Shown: positions 18,367 to 27,677 of the stretch, piece by piece
Position numbering within the stretch: position 1 is the first letter of the stretch
Layout of the letters: each line of letters begins with the position of its first letter
Position numbers and translations under genes: made by a program
Source of the DNA: Clostridia bacterium
GTDB lineage: Bacteria > Bacillota > Clostridia > Christensenellales > Pumilibacteraceae
Assembly: GCA_017623455.1 (NCBI GenBank)
Contig: JAGAPA010000089.1
Location: forward strand, 1 to 52,098
DNA length: 52,098 bases
Reading direction: 5' to 3'
Notes under the pieces: generated by a model
Seen by the model: only the letters and a program-made list of their open reading frames with translations
Told to the model about the DNA's origin: nothing
Database searches by the model: none

Positions 18367-18400
18367 TCACTAAAAAATACAATTGGAGTAATATAAGAAT

Positions 18401-20239
18401 ATGAAGAAAATTATCGTAGTACTTACTTTTCTTATGGCAATCATGTTTGCTATGACGGGCTGTCAGGTGGATTACTATTCCGCAGTCAGCATTAAAGGCA
18501 GACAGGATACCTCCTATGCTGTTACCAGTAACGGCGGAAGCGCGGTAAAATACGGAAATTACGTTTATTTTATCAACGGTAGCAGAGGTTATGAGGATGA
18601 TAACGGAACCGCAAATAAGTTCGGTAGCGTAGTAAAGGGCGGTCTTTACAGAGCAGAGCTCATCAATGCAAACGGCGGAGATGACGAGAGCAAGGGCTAC
18701 AAGGATTTCATTCCTGCGGTAAACGATGAGACGGGTCTTGCATTGGCTTCTACTGAAAAGCTTAACTACAAGCTCGAAAAGGAACACGTTGTAAACAATC
18801 AGCTTCTCGTTCCCAAGACTATTGGAACAAGCGGATATTCTGACGGCGGTATCTACATCTTCGATAACTACGTTTATTACGCAACCCCGGCAAACAGCAA
18901 GGATAAGAGCGGTGCTATTATGGACGATTACACCCTTTTCCTTCGCACTAAGCTTGACGGAAGCTATACCGAAGAGATCTACACTTCTCAGACTCCCACG
19001 GCAAGCAAGCCCTATGGTTTTTATAAGTATAACGGAAGAATGTATCTTGTTGTAATGGAAAACAACACCAAGTACAACAACTATATAAACGTAATTGATA
19101 TCGCGACAAAAAAGGTTAAGACTGTTGCTACCAACGTTGACAGCGTAATCTTCCCCACCAATCCCGTTTACTACAACGGTATGGCAAACGACAGCGTATA
19201 CGATTACATCTATATCAGATATTCCGCAAACAACTATCCCGACTATGAGGATGATAAGGTAAACAGAACGGGTTACGTTCTTGCTTGCATGCGTCCTGAC
19301 GGAAAGGATATCGTAAACTTTGCTGAAGGCAACACCGCTTTGGAGCTTGTTGCGGTAAGAGATAACCTTGTATTTTATAAGGATCTCTACCTTACCGAAA
19401 CTGTTCTCGTTGCTCGTGACAGAGAGTCCTTGTTCAACGACGGAGTAGGCTTTAACGAGAGAGTGTACAGCACTTCTTCTCTTACCTCCGCGGTTGAGGT
19501 TTATCCCTTTGTGGAGGGCGCAGGTAATATCAATACCAATGCAATCAGCATGCTTGTTGTAACTTCCGAGTCCACCTCTTCCGGTTCGTCTACCACCACT
19601 ACTCAGAACCTTACTTACTTCAGCTCTGCAAACACACAGGGTAAGAACATCGGTAGCGGAACTACCATCTCGATTCAAAACCACGATAACACGGGCTTTT
19701 ACTATACCGTAAACGACGGAACGGTTACAAGCCTTCGTCATTACAATCTTGCGCTTGGAGATCATCCCTCTAAGACCATTAGTTCTTCCGTAGGCACAAG
19801 CGGATTTAAAGCAGACAAGATTGGCTCTTACGTTGTATACGTTGGAACTTTGGAAGATAAGTTTGACAATTATACCTTCTTTGCTAATATTTACGCCGGC
19901 GAAAGCTATGAGGATGCAAGTACCTTTGTAGGAACAAGAGTAAGCGGCGACGTTCGTTCTTCCATCAAAGAGATCGTAATCGACGAGGATTCTTTCGATA
20001 AGGTTAAGACCTCTTACGAAGTAGGCGATTCAATCAGCGTTAAGAACCTCAAGATCGTGCTTAAGTATTACGAGGCAGAAAACGAAGAGGATGCTATCGA
20101 AGATAAGATCGTGGACGTAAACAGCGCGTGGATCAGTGGATTTGATTCTTCCGCAACCGCAGACAGTCAGGAACTTACCATTTCCTATACGGACGGACAG
20201 GATAGTTTTGCAACCACTTACGTTGTATCCATTCACTAA
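18401..20239 (+). CDS. Large lipoprotein, beta-propeller-like with Ig-like C-terminus
   Basis: 612 residues with a signal peptide and lipobox AMTGC at residue 21. The body has repeated short blocks such as KYGNYVYFING, IFDNYVYYATPAN, KYNGRMYLVVM and VYYNGMANDSVYDYIYIRY, resembling the DUF5050-type beta-propeller repeats of Clostridia lipoproteins. The last ~90 residues (YEVGDSISVKNLKIVLKYYE to the ISYTDGQDSFATTYVVSI end) look like a bacterial Ig-like (Big_3-type) domain. It is surface anchored; substrate or partner unknown. It has its own strong promoter, leader and terminator, so it is monocistronic. Confidence 0.8.
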   Translation: MKKIIVVLTFLMAIMFAMTGCQVDYYSAVSIKGRQDTSYAVTSNGGSAVKYGNYVYFINGSRGYEDDNGTANKFGSVVKGGLYRAELINANGGDDESKGYKDFIPAVNDETGLALASTEKLNYKLEKEHVVNNQLLVPKTIGTSGYSDGGIYIFDNYVYYATPANSKDKSGAIMDDYTLFLRTKLDGSYTEEIYTSQTPTASKPYGFYKYNGRMYLVVMENNTKYNNYINVIDIATKKVKTVATNVDSVIFPTNPVYYNGMANDSVYDYIYIRYSANNYPDYEDDKVNRTGYVLACMRPDGKDIVNFAEGNTALELVAVRDNLVFYKDLYLTETVLVARDRESLFNDGVGFNERVYSTSSLTSAVEVYPFVEGAGNINTNAISMLVVTSESTSSGSSTTTTQNLTYFSSANTQGKNIGSGTTISIQNHDNTGFYYTVNDGTVTSLRHYNLALGDHPSKTISSSVGTSGFKADKIGSYVVYVGTLEDKFDNYTFFANIYAGESYEDASTFVGTRVSGDVRSSIKEIVIDEDSFDKVKTSYEVGDSISVKNLKIVLKYYEAENEEDAIEDKIVDVNSAWISGFDSSATADSQELTISYTDGQDSFATTYVVSIH

Positions 20240-20254
20240 AAATCAATAAAAACG

Positions 20255-20297
20255 AAAGCCTGCGCATACGTTAAGAAAAACGGGTGGCAGGCTTTTT
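20255..20297 (+). terminator. Intrinsic terminator
   Basis: AAAGCCTGC (20255-20263) pairs with GCAGGCTTT (20287-20295), followed by further T. Confidence 0.75.
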
Positions 20298-20422
20298 CTT
20301 TACCGCGGTTTGCTTAAAAACGCATAACGGGCTGTTTTGCTATTATATAAATAAAGAATAGCGAAAAAGCTGAAATTTTGCAAAAATCGGTGGAATTTAA
20401 AGCAAAATCGTGTGTTTTTTGC

Positions 20423-20451
20423 TTGACATAAATCTTGTAATAGTGTAAAAT
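20423..20451 (+). promoter_or_regulatory. SigA-type promoter of rplM-rpsI
   Basis: TTGACA at 20423-20428, 17-bp spacer, TGTAAAAT with the -10 at 20446-20451. Confidence 0.85.
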
Positions 20452-20456
20452 AGTGA

Positions 20457-20610
20457 GGCATCTTGTGAAAGGTGAATTTTGTCAAGCGCAATTAGCCCTT
20501 GCGTCAAAAACAAAAACATTCTTTTCAAGACGTAGTCATCTTTATCCGTCAGCGTGAAATTTCGGATAAAACGTGCAAATAATAAAATAATAAAAAAGGA
20601 TATTGATACC
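20457..20610 (+). promoter_or_regulatory. Structured leader of rplM, possible L13 leader
   Basis: About 154 nt separate the expected transcript start from the rplM ATG. Two hairpins are visible: CGCAA / TTGCG near 20489-20508, and an 8-bp perfect stem TTTATCCG / CGGATAAA at about 20550-20580. Firmicute rplM transcripts often carry an L13-binding leader; whether this is one needs a covariance search. Confidence 0.5.
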
Positions 20611-21057
20611 ATGAAAACATTTATGGCTAACGAACAGAATATCGAACGTAAGTGGTATTTGGTAGACGCAGCAGGAATGCCCCTCGGTAGAATTGCAAGT
20701 CAGGTTGCAACCATTTTGAAGGGTAAGAACAAGCCTACCTACACACCCCACGTTGATACCGGAGATTTCGTTATCGTTATTAACACAGACAAGATGATTC
20801 TTACAGGAAAGAAGCTCGAGCAGAAATATCATTTCTCTCACTCTCAGTATATGGGCGGACTTAAGCTTACCCAGTACAAGACCATGATGGCAAACAAGAG
20901 CGACGACGTTCTTTACGTTGCAATCAAGGGTATGTTGCCCAAGAACGCACTTGGCAGAAAGATGCTCAAGAAAGTTCGTATCTACAAGGATGGCGAACAC
21001 AACCACGAAGCTCAGAAGCCCGAAGTTCTTAATTTACAGGTAAAGAGGTACAACTAA
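20611..21057 (+). CDS. rplM: 50S ribosomal protein L13
   Basis: 148 residues of the large-subunit protein L13: [20 protein letters not shown] at the N-terminus, [19 protein letters not shown], and the [18 protein letters not shown] block. The ATG at 20611 is preceded by AAAAAGGA. An in-frame upstream ATG at 20554 would add 19 residues not seen in L13 and is not used. A second Met at residue 5 is an alternative. rpsI follows after one base. Confidence 0.98.
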   Translation: MKTFMANEQNIERKWYLVDAAGMPLGRIASQVATILKGKNKPTYTPHVDTGDFVIVINTDKMILTGKKLEQKYHFSHSQYMGGLKLTQYKTMMANKSDDVLYVAIKGMLPKNALGRKMLKKVRIYKDGEHNHEAQKPEVLNLQVKRYN

Positions 21058-21058
21058 T

Positions 21059-21469
21059 ATGGCTAAAGTAAACGCAAAGAAAAAAATTCAGTATTGGGGA
21101 ACAGGTAGACGTAAAAAGGCTATCGCACGTGTTCGTCTTGTTCCCGGTTCCGGTTCTATCACCATTAACAAGCGTACTATGGACGATTACTTTGGTGAGG
21201 AAACCTTGAAGTACGTTGTAAATCAGCCCCTCGTTTTGGTTAACGCACTCGACAAGTTCGATATTTTCGTAAACGTTGTAGGCGGTGGAATTTCCGGTCA
21301 GGCTGGTGCTATCCGTCACGGTATCTCTCGTGCGCTCGTTATCGCAGAAGAGACCTACAAGCCCGCTCTTAAGAAGGCAGGATTCCTTACTCGTGATCCC
21401 AGAATGAAGGAAAGAAAGAAGTATGGATTGAAGAAAGCACGTCGTGCTCCTCAGTTCAGCAAGAGATAA
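21059..21469 (+). CDS. rpsI: 30S ribosomal protein S9
   Basis: 136 residues with the S9 signature [20 protein letters not shown], the [21 protein letters not shown] block and the C-terminal RAPQFSKR that reaches the ribosomal P site. The ATG lies two bases after the rplM stop; the ribosome site AAAGAGG sits inside rplM. Confidence 0.98.
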   Translation: MAKVNAKKKIQYWGTGRRKKAIARVRLVPGSGSITINKRTMDDYFGEETLKYVVNQPLVLVNALDKFDIFVNVVGGGISGQAGAIRHGISRALVIAEETYKPALKKAGFLTRDPRMKERKKYGLKKARRAPQFSKR

Positions 21470-21488
21470 TTTATTATCGACATTCAAG

Positions 21489-21521
21489 ATGCTCTGTGCA
21501 ATATGCGCAGAGCATTTTTTT
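21489..21521 (+). terminator. Intrinsic terminator of rplM-rpsI
   Basis: An 11-bp stem ATGCTCTGTGC / GCGCAGAGCAT with a 5-nt loop and a seven-T tail. Confidence 0.9.
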
Positions 21522-21522
21522 A

Positions 21523-21676
21523 CGTAGAGCTCTGTAGTTAGGCATAAGATACTGTCATTTACTAAAGGTGCTAACGTAGCTGTAATTTTTGTGATAGCAA
21601 GCTGTCATGCATCGATAGGTGTTATGAATCGTAGAGCTCTGTCGTGAAGTATAAGCAATATTGCTAAAGGCGGTTT
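21523..21676 (+). repeat. Degenerate direct repeat upstream of LRR lipoprotein
   Basis: CGTAGAGCTCTGT occurs at 21523 and again at 21630 (107 bp apart), each followed by a similar but drifted stretch ending in CTAAAGG. No gene is visible in 21522-21740. The meaning is unknown; decayed duplication is the simplest explanation. Confidence 0.45.
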
Positions 21677-21740
21677 ATTAAATTGTTCCGTTTGCGATTT
21701 GACAAAACGTTCTTGCATAGTCAAATAACAATAATGGGAG

Positions 21741-21769
21741 TTGACAAGAGCGTAAATATATAATATAAT
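21741..21769 (+). promoter_or_regulatory. Perfect SigA consensus promoter
   Basis: TTGACA, a 17-bp spacer, TATAAT: both boxes match the consensus at every base. It drives the LRR lipoprotein gene, 31 bp downstream. Confidence 0.9.
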
Positions 21770-21799
21770 ATTAACTATATTAAGTTTTGGAGGAGTGCT

Positions 21800-23335
21800 A
21801 TGAAAAAGTTTATAATTGCCGTAATGATCGTCTTTGTTGCCATTATGTCATTTGCACTCATTGGATGCAAGAGCTCTTCGGTGCAAGTAACGGGATTGAC
21901 TTTTGTTGAACAGGAGGACGGATATGTTCTTGCGTCTTGCGATCCCGAGCTACGTACGGTTGTGGTTCCTTCCACGTACAAGGGAAAGCCCGTGGTAAGA
22001 GTGGCTTTTAATGCGTTTTTGCATAGTAAAGCGGAAAGCGTGAGGTTCGCACACGGCATAAAACATATAGACAGAGCGTTTTGTTACTGTGAAAATCTTA
22101 CGCAGATATACGTTCCCACGTCGGTGGAAAGAATGTCCGATGATTTCATGAGTTGCCATCCTGCTCTTACGGTATATTTTGAGGGAAGTGTCTTGCCCAG
22201 TAGTTTTCTAAGCAATACGTCCACGGCTCACGTAGTAATGAATTACAGGAAAAACGACGTAGCAACCGACGGATATATCTATATAACGCACGAAAACGCC
22301 GAGTACGGACTAAAGAACGAAGAGCTGTGGTTTATGAATTATTGGGGCGACGATCTGTTCGTTAAGCTTCCCGATCACGTAAGATATAAAAATAAGGACT
22401 ATCCTCTTTACGGACTGAAAACTTTTGCTTTTTACGAAACTCCGTTTTTAGAGTCGGTATACATTCCCGACACGGTAGTGGCTTGCGAGCGTAGTGTGTT
22501 TTCTAATCACCGAGGAGTAGTGCTGTTTTGCGAGAGTGAGCAAGCGGGGCTTAGTTTTCACAAAAATTGGCGCGAATATCAGACCGTTGTATGGGACTGT
22601 CTTGTAAGCAATCTTGCCGACGACGGCAATAAATATACGATAACCAACGGATTGCTATGTGTAGTTAAGTCTAACGGAATGAGCGTAGTCGGCGCAAATA
22701 ATTGGTACGGAGAGGTTACCGTTCCGCCTAGTGTGAATTATTACGGGAACCCGTACCCGATTATTGAGATCGGTAATAATGGATTTGAAAATTATAGAAT
22801 TGACAGTATAAATTTACCCAATTCGCTTCTTGCTATAGGCGATAACGCATTTTACGGTTGTAAAAGCCTTAAGTCCATAGTTGTTCCTTCTTCCGTAATG
22901 CGTATGGGTATGTCGGCTTTTGTTGGGTGTACGGCTTTAGAGAGCTTGACGTTGCCGTTTGTCGGAGTGACTAAAAATTCTCAGAACGACGCGCAGTTTA
23001 AGTACGTTTTCGGTTACGGAACGGATAGCGTGCCTGCAAGTCTTAGGAATGTAAAGATACTGGACGGAACGGTGCTCAGGGCTAATGCGTTTTCGGAAAT
23101 CAGCTTAGAAGAGCTTATTCTTCCTCCCTCTCTTACGACGTTGGAAGGGGTTGCGTTTTATAAATGCAACGTGGAAAAACCGGTAGTTTTGCCACGCACG
23201 TTAACGACGGTAAAGAGTACTTCTTTTGTAAATTGCAATAATATGACGCTTAACTCGTACTACATAAGTCAGCCTGAAAGTTGGGGTGCGGGCTGGAATG
23301 GCGGAGCTACCGTTAACTGGGGTTATACGGATTAG
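21800..23335 (+). CDS. Leucine-rich-repeat (BspA-type) lipoprotein
   Basis: 511 residues. The signal peptide ends in a lipobox ALIGC at residue 24. The body carries BspA-like LRR_5 repeats with the pattern 'aFxxcxxLxxixxPxsvxxig', for example GFENYRIDSINLPNSLLAIG, AFYGCKSLKSIVVPSSV and AFVGCTALESLTLP. LRR_5 proteins of gut bacteria are typically surface-bound and contact host or other proteins; the ligand here is unknown. GGAGGAG lies just upstream of the ATG. The repeat style resembles the C-terminal half of the TIR protein at 24822-27623. Confidence 0.88.
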   Translation: MKKFIIAVMIVFVAIMSFALIGCKSSSVQVTGLTFVEQEDGYVLASCDPELRTVVVPSTYKGKPVVRVAFNAFLHSKAESVRFAHGIKHIDRAFCYCENLTQIYVPTSVERMSDDFMSCHPALTVYFEGSVLPSSFLSNTSTAHVVMNYRKNDVATDGYIYITHENAEYGLKNEELWFMNYWGDDLFVKLPDHVRYKNKDYPLYGLKTFAFYETPFLESVYIPDTVVACERSVFSNHRGVVLFCESEQAGLSFHKNWREYQTVVWDCLVSNLADDGNKYTITNGLLCVVKSNGMSVVGANNWYGEVTVPPSVNYYGNPYPIIEIGNNGFENYRIDSINLPNSLLAIGDNAFYGCKSLKSIVVPSSVMRMGMSAFVGCTALESLTLPFVGVTKNSQNDAQFKYVFGYGTDSVPASLRNVKILDGTVLRANAFSEISLEELILPPSLTTLEGVAFYKCNVEKPVVLPRTLTTVKSTSFVNCNNMTLNSYYISQPESWGAGWNGGATVNWGYTD

Positions 23336-23430
23336 TTAATGTTAGCAAAAGTTGCATACGTATATAGGAAACAGTGTAAATTTTGTTGTAAACGGCAATA
23401 AAAAAATCAAATAAAACAGGAATAAAAACA

Positions 23431-24252
23431 ATGAATATCAGCGAAATAACAAAAAAATACGACTTCAGATTTTCCAAGAAGTACGGGCAAAATTTTATCG
23501 GTGACGAGAATTTGCTTTCGGCTATCGTGGCGGATGCAGGCATTACGGAAAACGATATCGTTTTGGAGATTGGACCCGGAGCAGGTACTCTTACAAGGCA
23601 AATAGCAAAAAAGGCAAGGTGCGTGGTTGCGTACGAGATAGACAAGAGTTTAGAGCCGGTTTTGGACGATACGCTAAAGGATTGCGATAACGCTGAAGTG
23701 ATCTTTGACGACATTATGGAAGTGAGCGAGGATGAGATACGCGACGCCGTAGGCGAAAAGTTCAAGATAGTGGCAAACCTTCCGTATTACATAACGACTC
23801 CTATACTTTTCAAGTTTTTATCCTCTTCTTTGGACGTTGAAAGTATTACGGTGATGGTGCAAAAAGAAGTAGCAGAGCGTATTTGCGCACAGCCTCATAC
23901 CTCCGATTACGGCGCGCTTACCGTGTCCGTGGCACTAAAGGGTGAGGCGCGTATTTGCAGAATTGTAGGCAGAAATTGCTTTACTCCTCCGCCAAACGTG
24001 GATAGCGCGATCGTAAGAATAGATATAAAAAATCGGTTTGAAATAAAGCGCGCGGATAAGGTGGACTCTTTGGTAAGAGGCGCGTTTGCAATGAAGAGGA
24101 AAACGCTTGTAAACAATCTTTGTTCGTCGTTAGGACTAAGTAGAGCTGATGCAGAGAGCAAGCTTGCCTCGCTTGGGCTAAAGCCCACGGTGCGCGCGGA
24201 AGAACTGTCAGCCGAGCAGTTCGTTCAGCTTTGTAACGAATTGTACAACTAA
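23431..24252 (+). CDS. rsmA: 16S rRNA adenine dimethyltransferase RsmA (KsgA)
   Basis: Dimethylates two adjacent adenines (A1518 and A1519) near the 3' end of 16S rRNA, using S-adenosylmethionine, as a late step in small-subunit assembly. The 273 residues show KKYGQNFIGDENLL, the SAM-binding motif LEIGPGAGTLT, the acidic YEIDK, the catalytic NLPYYITTPILF motif and FTPPPNVDSAIV. Length fits the family. The ribosome site is weak (CAGGAA). Confidence 0.96.
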   Translation: MNISEITKKYDFRFSKKYGQNFIGDENLLSAIVADAGITENDIVLEIGPGAGTLTRQIAKKARCVVAYEIDKSLEPVLDDTLKDCDNAEVIFDDIMEVSEDEIRDAVGEKFKIVANLPYYITTPILFKFLSSSLDVESITVMVQKEVAERICAQPHTSDYGALTVSVALKGEARICRIVGRNCFTPPPNVDSAIVRIDIKNRFEIKRADKVDSLVRGAFAMKRKTLVNNLCSSLGLSRADAESKLASLGLKPTVRAEELSAEQFVQLCNELYN

Positions 24253-24261
24253 ACAGCATGC

Positions 24262-24300
24262 AAAAAGAGTAACGGAGATATAACCGTTTACTCTTTTTTT
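24262..24300 (+). terminator. Intrinsic terminator of rsmA
   Basis: AAAAAGAGTAA pairs with TTACTCTTTTT around a loop with a small bulge; the T run directly abuts the tandem array. Confidence 0.8.
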
Positions 24301-24697
24301 GTGGGCAGACCCAGTGGGCAGACCCACGGTCGAAAATGTTATTCAATTATGCAAAAGCACAGTTATGGTGGGCAGACCCACGGTCGAAAATGTTATTCAA
24401 TTATGTAAAAGCACAGTTGTGGTGGGCAGACCCACAGTCGAAAATGTAATTCAATTATGTAAAAGCACAGTTGTGGTGGGCAGACCCACAGTCGAAAATG
24501 TTATTCAATTATGTAAAAGCACAGTTGTGGTGGGCAGACCCACGGTCAAAAATGTTATTCAATTATGTAAAAGCACAGTTGTGGTGGGCAGACCCACGGT
24601 CGAAAATGTTATTCAATTATGTAAAAGCACAGTTGTGGTGGGCAGACCCACGGTCGAAAATATTATTCAATTATGCAAAAGCACAGTTGTGGTGGGT
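24301..24697. repeat. 54-bp tandem repeat array, seven full copies
   Basis: A 13-bp partial unit (24301) is followed by seven head-to-tail 54-bp copies starting at 24314, 24368, 24422, 24476, 24530, 24584 and 24638, and a short partial copy at 24692. Copies differ by only one to three bases. Each begins with a small dyad GTGGG-CAGA-CCCAC. The first and last copies share a 'GCAAAAG' variant while the inner ones have 'GTAAAAG', as expected if inner copies were amplified. There are no unique spacers, so it is not CRISPR. Confidence 0.95.
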
Positions 24698-24757
24698 AAT
24701 TCCGCGTAATAACAAAGGCAAACGTTGTGAAAAAGTTACATAAAAATTAATTTATTA

Positions 24758-24787
24758 TTGACAAAGCATAATTTTATAGTGTAAAAT
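24758..24787 (+). promoter_or_regulatory. SigA-type promoter of the TIR-LRR gene
   Basis: TTGACA at 24758-24763, an 18-bp spacer, TAAAAT at 24782-24787; it starts 61 bp after the array ends. Confidence 0.75.
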
Positions 24788-24821
24788 TATACACATAAAT
24801 ATACTTTTAGGAGATATATAA

Positions 24822-27623
24822 ATGGGGTTATATACTTGTAAAAACTGCGGAGAGGATATTGAGATAGAGAACGGTCAAAAAACGGTTGTGTGTGATTTTT
24901 GCGGTATGGAGCAAACTTTACCAAAGCTTGATGATCCCAAAAAGCTTGAGCTGTTGCTTGAAGCAAACGACCGCCGTATAAGATGTCGGTTTGATGTTGC
25001 GAAGAAGATGTACGAACAGATAATACAGCAGTATCCCGATGATAACGAGGCGTACTGGTGCAAGCTGTTGTGCGAATTTGGAATAGAGTACGTAGAGGAT
25101 TCTTTGACGGAAAAGAACGTTCCAACCTGTCACAGAACGGTTACGGAAAGTATTTTTGACAATGCAGACTACAAGTTTATTATCGGTAGGGCAACCGCGG
25201 AAGAAAAGAGAATATACGAAGCGGAAGCAATAGAGATTGACCGTATACAGAAAGATATAATAGCAAAGGCGCAAAATGCGGAGAGCTACGACGTTTTCAT
25301 TTGCTACAAAGAAACGGATTTAGAGAGCAGAAAGCGGACGTTGGATTCGCAGTATGCAACAAAGATTTACACGCGCCTTGTTAACAACGGCTACAAGGTC
25401 TTCTTTTCCCGTGTAACGCTCAATCAAATGATGGGTAGCGAGTATGAGCCTGTTATATTTTCGGCGTTAAAAAGCGCAAAGGTTATGCTTCACGTTACGA
25501 CAAGCGAGGCTAATACGAATTCGCCTTGGGTGCGAAACGAGTGGAGCAGATATCTTGAGTTTATGCAAGAGGATGACGGCAAGATTATAGTACCGTGTAT
25601 TGCAAAAATGGATCCTTACGACCTTCCCGAAGAGCTTTCGGAGTTTCAGGTAGCGGTAATGACGGATCTTGATTTTGCAGAAAATTTGTTACGCCAAATA
25701 AACAGTAAGTTTGGCAGAACACCTATGTACGGCATGCCTTATTCTATGCCCACGCCTCCGCCCCCACCTCAGGCTCCTACGGTAAATCCGCAAATTGCAA
25801 ACTTAGTAAGTAGAGCAAAGCTGTTTATTGAGGACGGGGATTGGGAGAATGCAAACAAGTATGCGGAAAACTGTTTGGATATAGATTGCGAGTGCGCAGA
25901 TGCGTATGCCGTAAAGCTGATGTGCGATTTTAAGGTAAACGTATTGCACAAACTTGTCAAAAACGGAGAATTTCTCACTAACCGTAACTTTGTAAAAGCA
26001 ATGCGTTTTGCAAGCGGAGAGCTAAAGAATAAGCTTTTAGATATAGAGAACGAGTACTGGATGGACAAGGCGGAACTTGCAAGTGACAATGATGTGTTTG
26101 ACAATGAATTCTATCTTACGGTTACAGAAAAGTTAAAGAGCTTAGGTTCGTACAGGGGTGCGGATAAGATCCTGAGCGAATTGGAGGCAAAACGGAATGC
26201 GGGCAAAAAAATAGGGCTTATAGTTGACCTTATAAGAATATTGGATGCTATACCCGATATAGGAAAGGGCGAGGACCTGCAACTGAAGCTGTCCGCGGAT
26301 AAGAGGTATTATATTGTAAAAGGCGTTGTTGACGAGAGTATAAAGCAATGCGTTATCCCACGAAAATACAAAGGAATACCAATAAAAGAAATAGCGTCGG
26401 AAGCGTTTAATAAATGTAAAAAATTGGAGAGCGTGGAGATTGGAGAAAACGTAACGACCATAGGATCAAGAGCGTTTTATAATTGCAGTATGCTAAATAG
26501 TATAATAATACCTGCAAGTGTGACAAACATAGGAAATTGCGCGTTCTTTAAATCTATATATCTTACGATTTACTGCGAAGCCGAAAGCAAACCGAGCGGT
26601 TGGGATAATAATTGGTTTTCGGGTCAATCCGGTATCTGGGGATACGGCGGAGAAAAGGGAGAAACGAACGACGGTTGGCGTTGGTGTTTAACGTTGCCGG
26701 ATAACGCTTTGACAATAGCAAGATATACGGGTGATGACGATTTGCAGGTAAACATTCCTACAACAATAAACGGACGTGCGGTAACGGGTATAGGAAGCGG
26801 TGCGTTCGCTCATCGCTTAAACGTAACAAGCGTAACTATTCCCGATAGCGTTACAAGCATAGGTTCTTGCGCTTTTGCTTACTGCTCGTCTATCAAAAAC
26901 ATAACGTTTGGAGAAAAAAGCCGATTGGAAAAAATAGAATACAGGGCGTTTTATGGTTGTCACAGTATAACAAGCATAAAAATTCCCAACAGTGTAGCAA
27001 TAATAGGAAAAGAAGTATTCGGTAATTGCGATAAGCTTATAATTTACAGTGAAGCTACGAGCAGACCAAGCGGTTGGTATAGTATGGAAACTTATTTAAA
27101 ACGTCCTTTTGTGTGGGATTGTAAAAACAATAACGTTGCAGACAACGGGTATATGTACGGAATAACAGTTGGCGGAATAAACTATGCTATAAAGGATAAT
27201 ACCGCAAAAGTTGTGGGAACGAATATAAGTGGAGATATAGCGATTCCCAAAACAATACCGTATAAGTCTAAACAATATTCGGTAACAGCAATAGGTGATA
27301 GGGCGTTTGCACACTGTGATATTACAAGTATTAAAATACCTGATAGTATAGTAACTATAGAAAACTTTGCATTCTACAGTTGCGAGGCATTAACAAGCGT
27401 GGAAATTCCCAATAGCGTTACAAGCATAGGATGTTATACGTTCAGTGGTTGCAATAATTTAACAGCTATAAAAATTCCAAGAAGTGTAACAAATATGCGA
27501 AACTGGGCGTTCTCCTATTGCTCTAAGCTTACAATTTACTGTGAAGTTGCAAGCAAACCGAGCGGTTGGGACAACGATTGGAATTATTCAAATAATCTGG
27601 TTATATGGGGATATAAGAATTAG
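24822..27623 (+). CDS. Zinc-ribbon / TIR / leucine-rich-repeat protein
   Basis: 933 residues with no signal peptide, so probably cytoplasmic. An N-terminal zinc ribbon has Cys6, Cys9, Cys24 and Cys27 (CKNC, CDFC). A helical part follows (40-150). The TIR domain (about 154-300) has SYDVFICYKETD, the FSRVTLNQMMGSEYEPVIF loop, and SPWVRNEWSRYLEF, where Glu240 sits where NADase TIR domains carry the catalytic glutamate. A proline linker (PTPPPPPQAP, near 310) leads to a TPR-like helical part (325-470), then seven or more BspA-type LRR_5 repeats (about 505-930). TIR domains either cleave NAD or act as adaptors, and LRRs can sense ligands. A defence or signalling role is inference. It is a single gene with AGGAG, its own promoter and a terminator. 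Confidence 0.85.
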   Translation: MGLYTCKNCGEDIEIENGQKTVVCDFCGMEQTLPKLDDPKKLELLLEANDRRIRCRFDVAKKMYEQIIQQYPDDNEAYWCKLLCEFGIEYVEDSLTEKNVPTCHRTVTESIFDNADYKFIIGRATAEEKRIYEAEAIEIDRIQKDIIAKAQNAESYDVFICYKETDLESRKRTLDSQYATKIYTRLVNNGYKVFFSRVTLNQMMGSEYEPVIFSALKSAKVMLHVTTSEANTNSPWVRNEWSRYLEFMQEDDGKIIVPCIAKMDPYDLPEELSEFQVAVMTDLDFAENLLRQINSKFGRTPMYGMPYSMPTPPPPPQAPTVNPQIANLVSRAKLFIEDGDWENANKYAENCLDIDCECADAYAVKLMCDFKVNVLHKLVKNGEFLTNRNFVKAMRFASGELKNKLLDIENEYWMDKAELASDNDVFDNEFYLTVTEKLKSLGSYRGADKILSELEAKRNAGKKIGLIVDLIRILDAIPDIGKGEDLQLKLSADKRYYIVKGVVDESIKQCVIPRKYKGIPIKEIASEAFNKCKKLESVEIGENVTTIGSRAFYNCSMLNSIIIPASVTNIGNCAFFKSIYLTIYCEAESKPSGWDNNWFSGQSGIWGYGGEKGETNDGWRWCLTLPDNALTIARYTGDDDLQVNIPTTINGRAVTGIGSGAFAHRLNVTSVTIPDSVTSIGSCAFAYCSSIKNITFGEKSRLEKIEYRAFYGCHSITSIKIPNSVAIIGKEVFGNCDKLIIYSEATSRPSGWYSMETYLKRPFVWDCKNNNVADNGYMYGITVGGINYAIKDNTAKVVGTNISGDIAIPKTIPYKSKQYSVTAIGDRAFAHCDITSIKIPDSIVTIENFAFYSCEALTSVEIPNSVTSIGCYTFSGCNNLTAIKIPRSVTNMRNWAFSYCSKLTIYCEVASKPSGWDNDWNYSNNLVIWGYKN

Positions 27624-27638
27624 TGTTTTCAAATCGAT

Positions 27639-27677
27639 AAAAAGGCTTGCGGATGTTTTGTCCGTGAGCCTTTTTTT
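27639..27677. terminator. Bidirectional intrinsic terminator
   Basis: A 15-bp stem (27639-27653 with 27661-27675, two G-U pairs). T runs occur on both strands, so it would also stop leftward transcription from the inverton promoter. Confidence 0.85.

Noticed and set aside
18290-19765. A 491-codon open frame on the minus strand
   Set aside because: It is antisense to the large lipoprotein and shows no protein-like motif or start signal.
24301-24697. CRISPR array
   Set aside because: Units are almost identical along their whole length with no variable spacers, and no cas genes are present.
24299-24709. An open frame through the 54-bp repeats (18-residue repeats)
   Set aside because: It begins with TTG inside the rsmA terminator tail and has no ribosome site; more than one frame is open because the unit is a multiple of three without stops.
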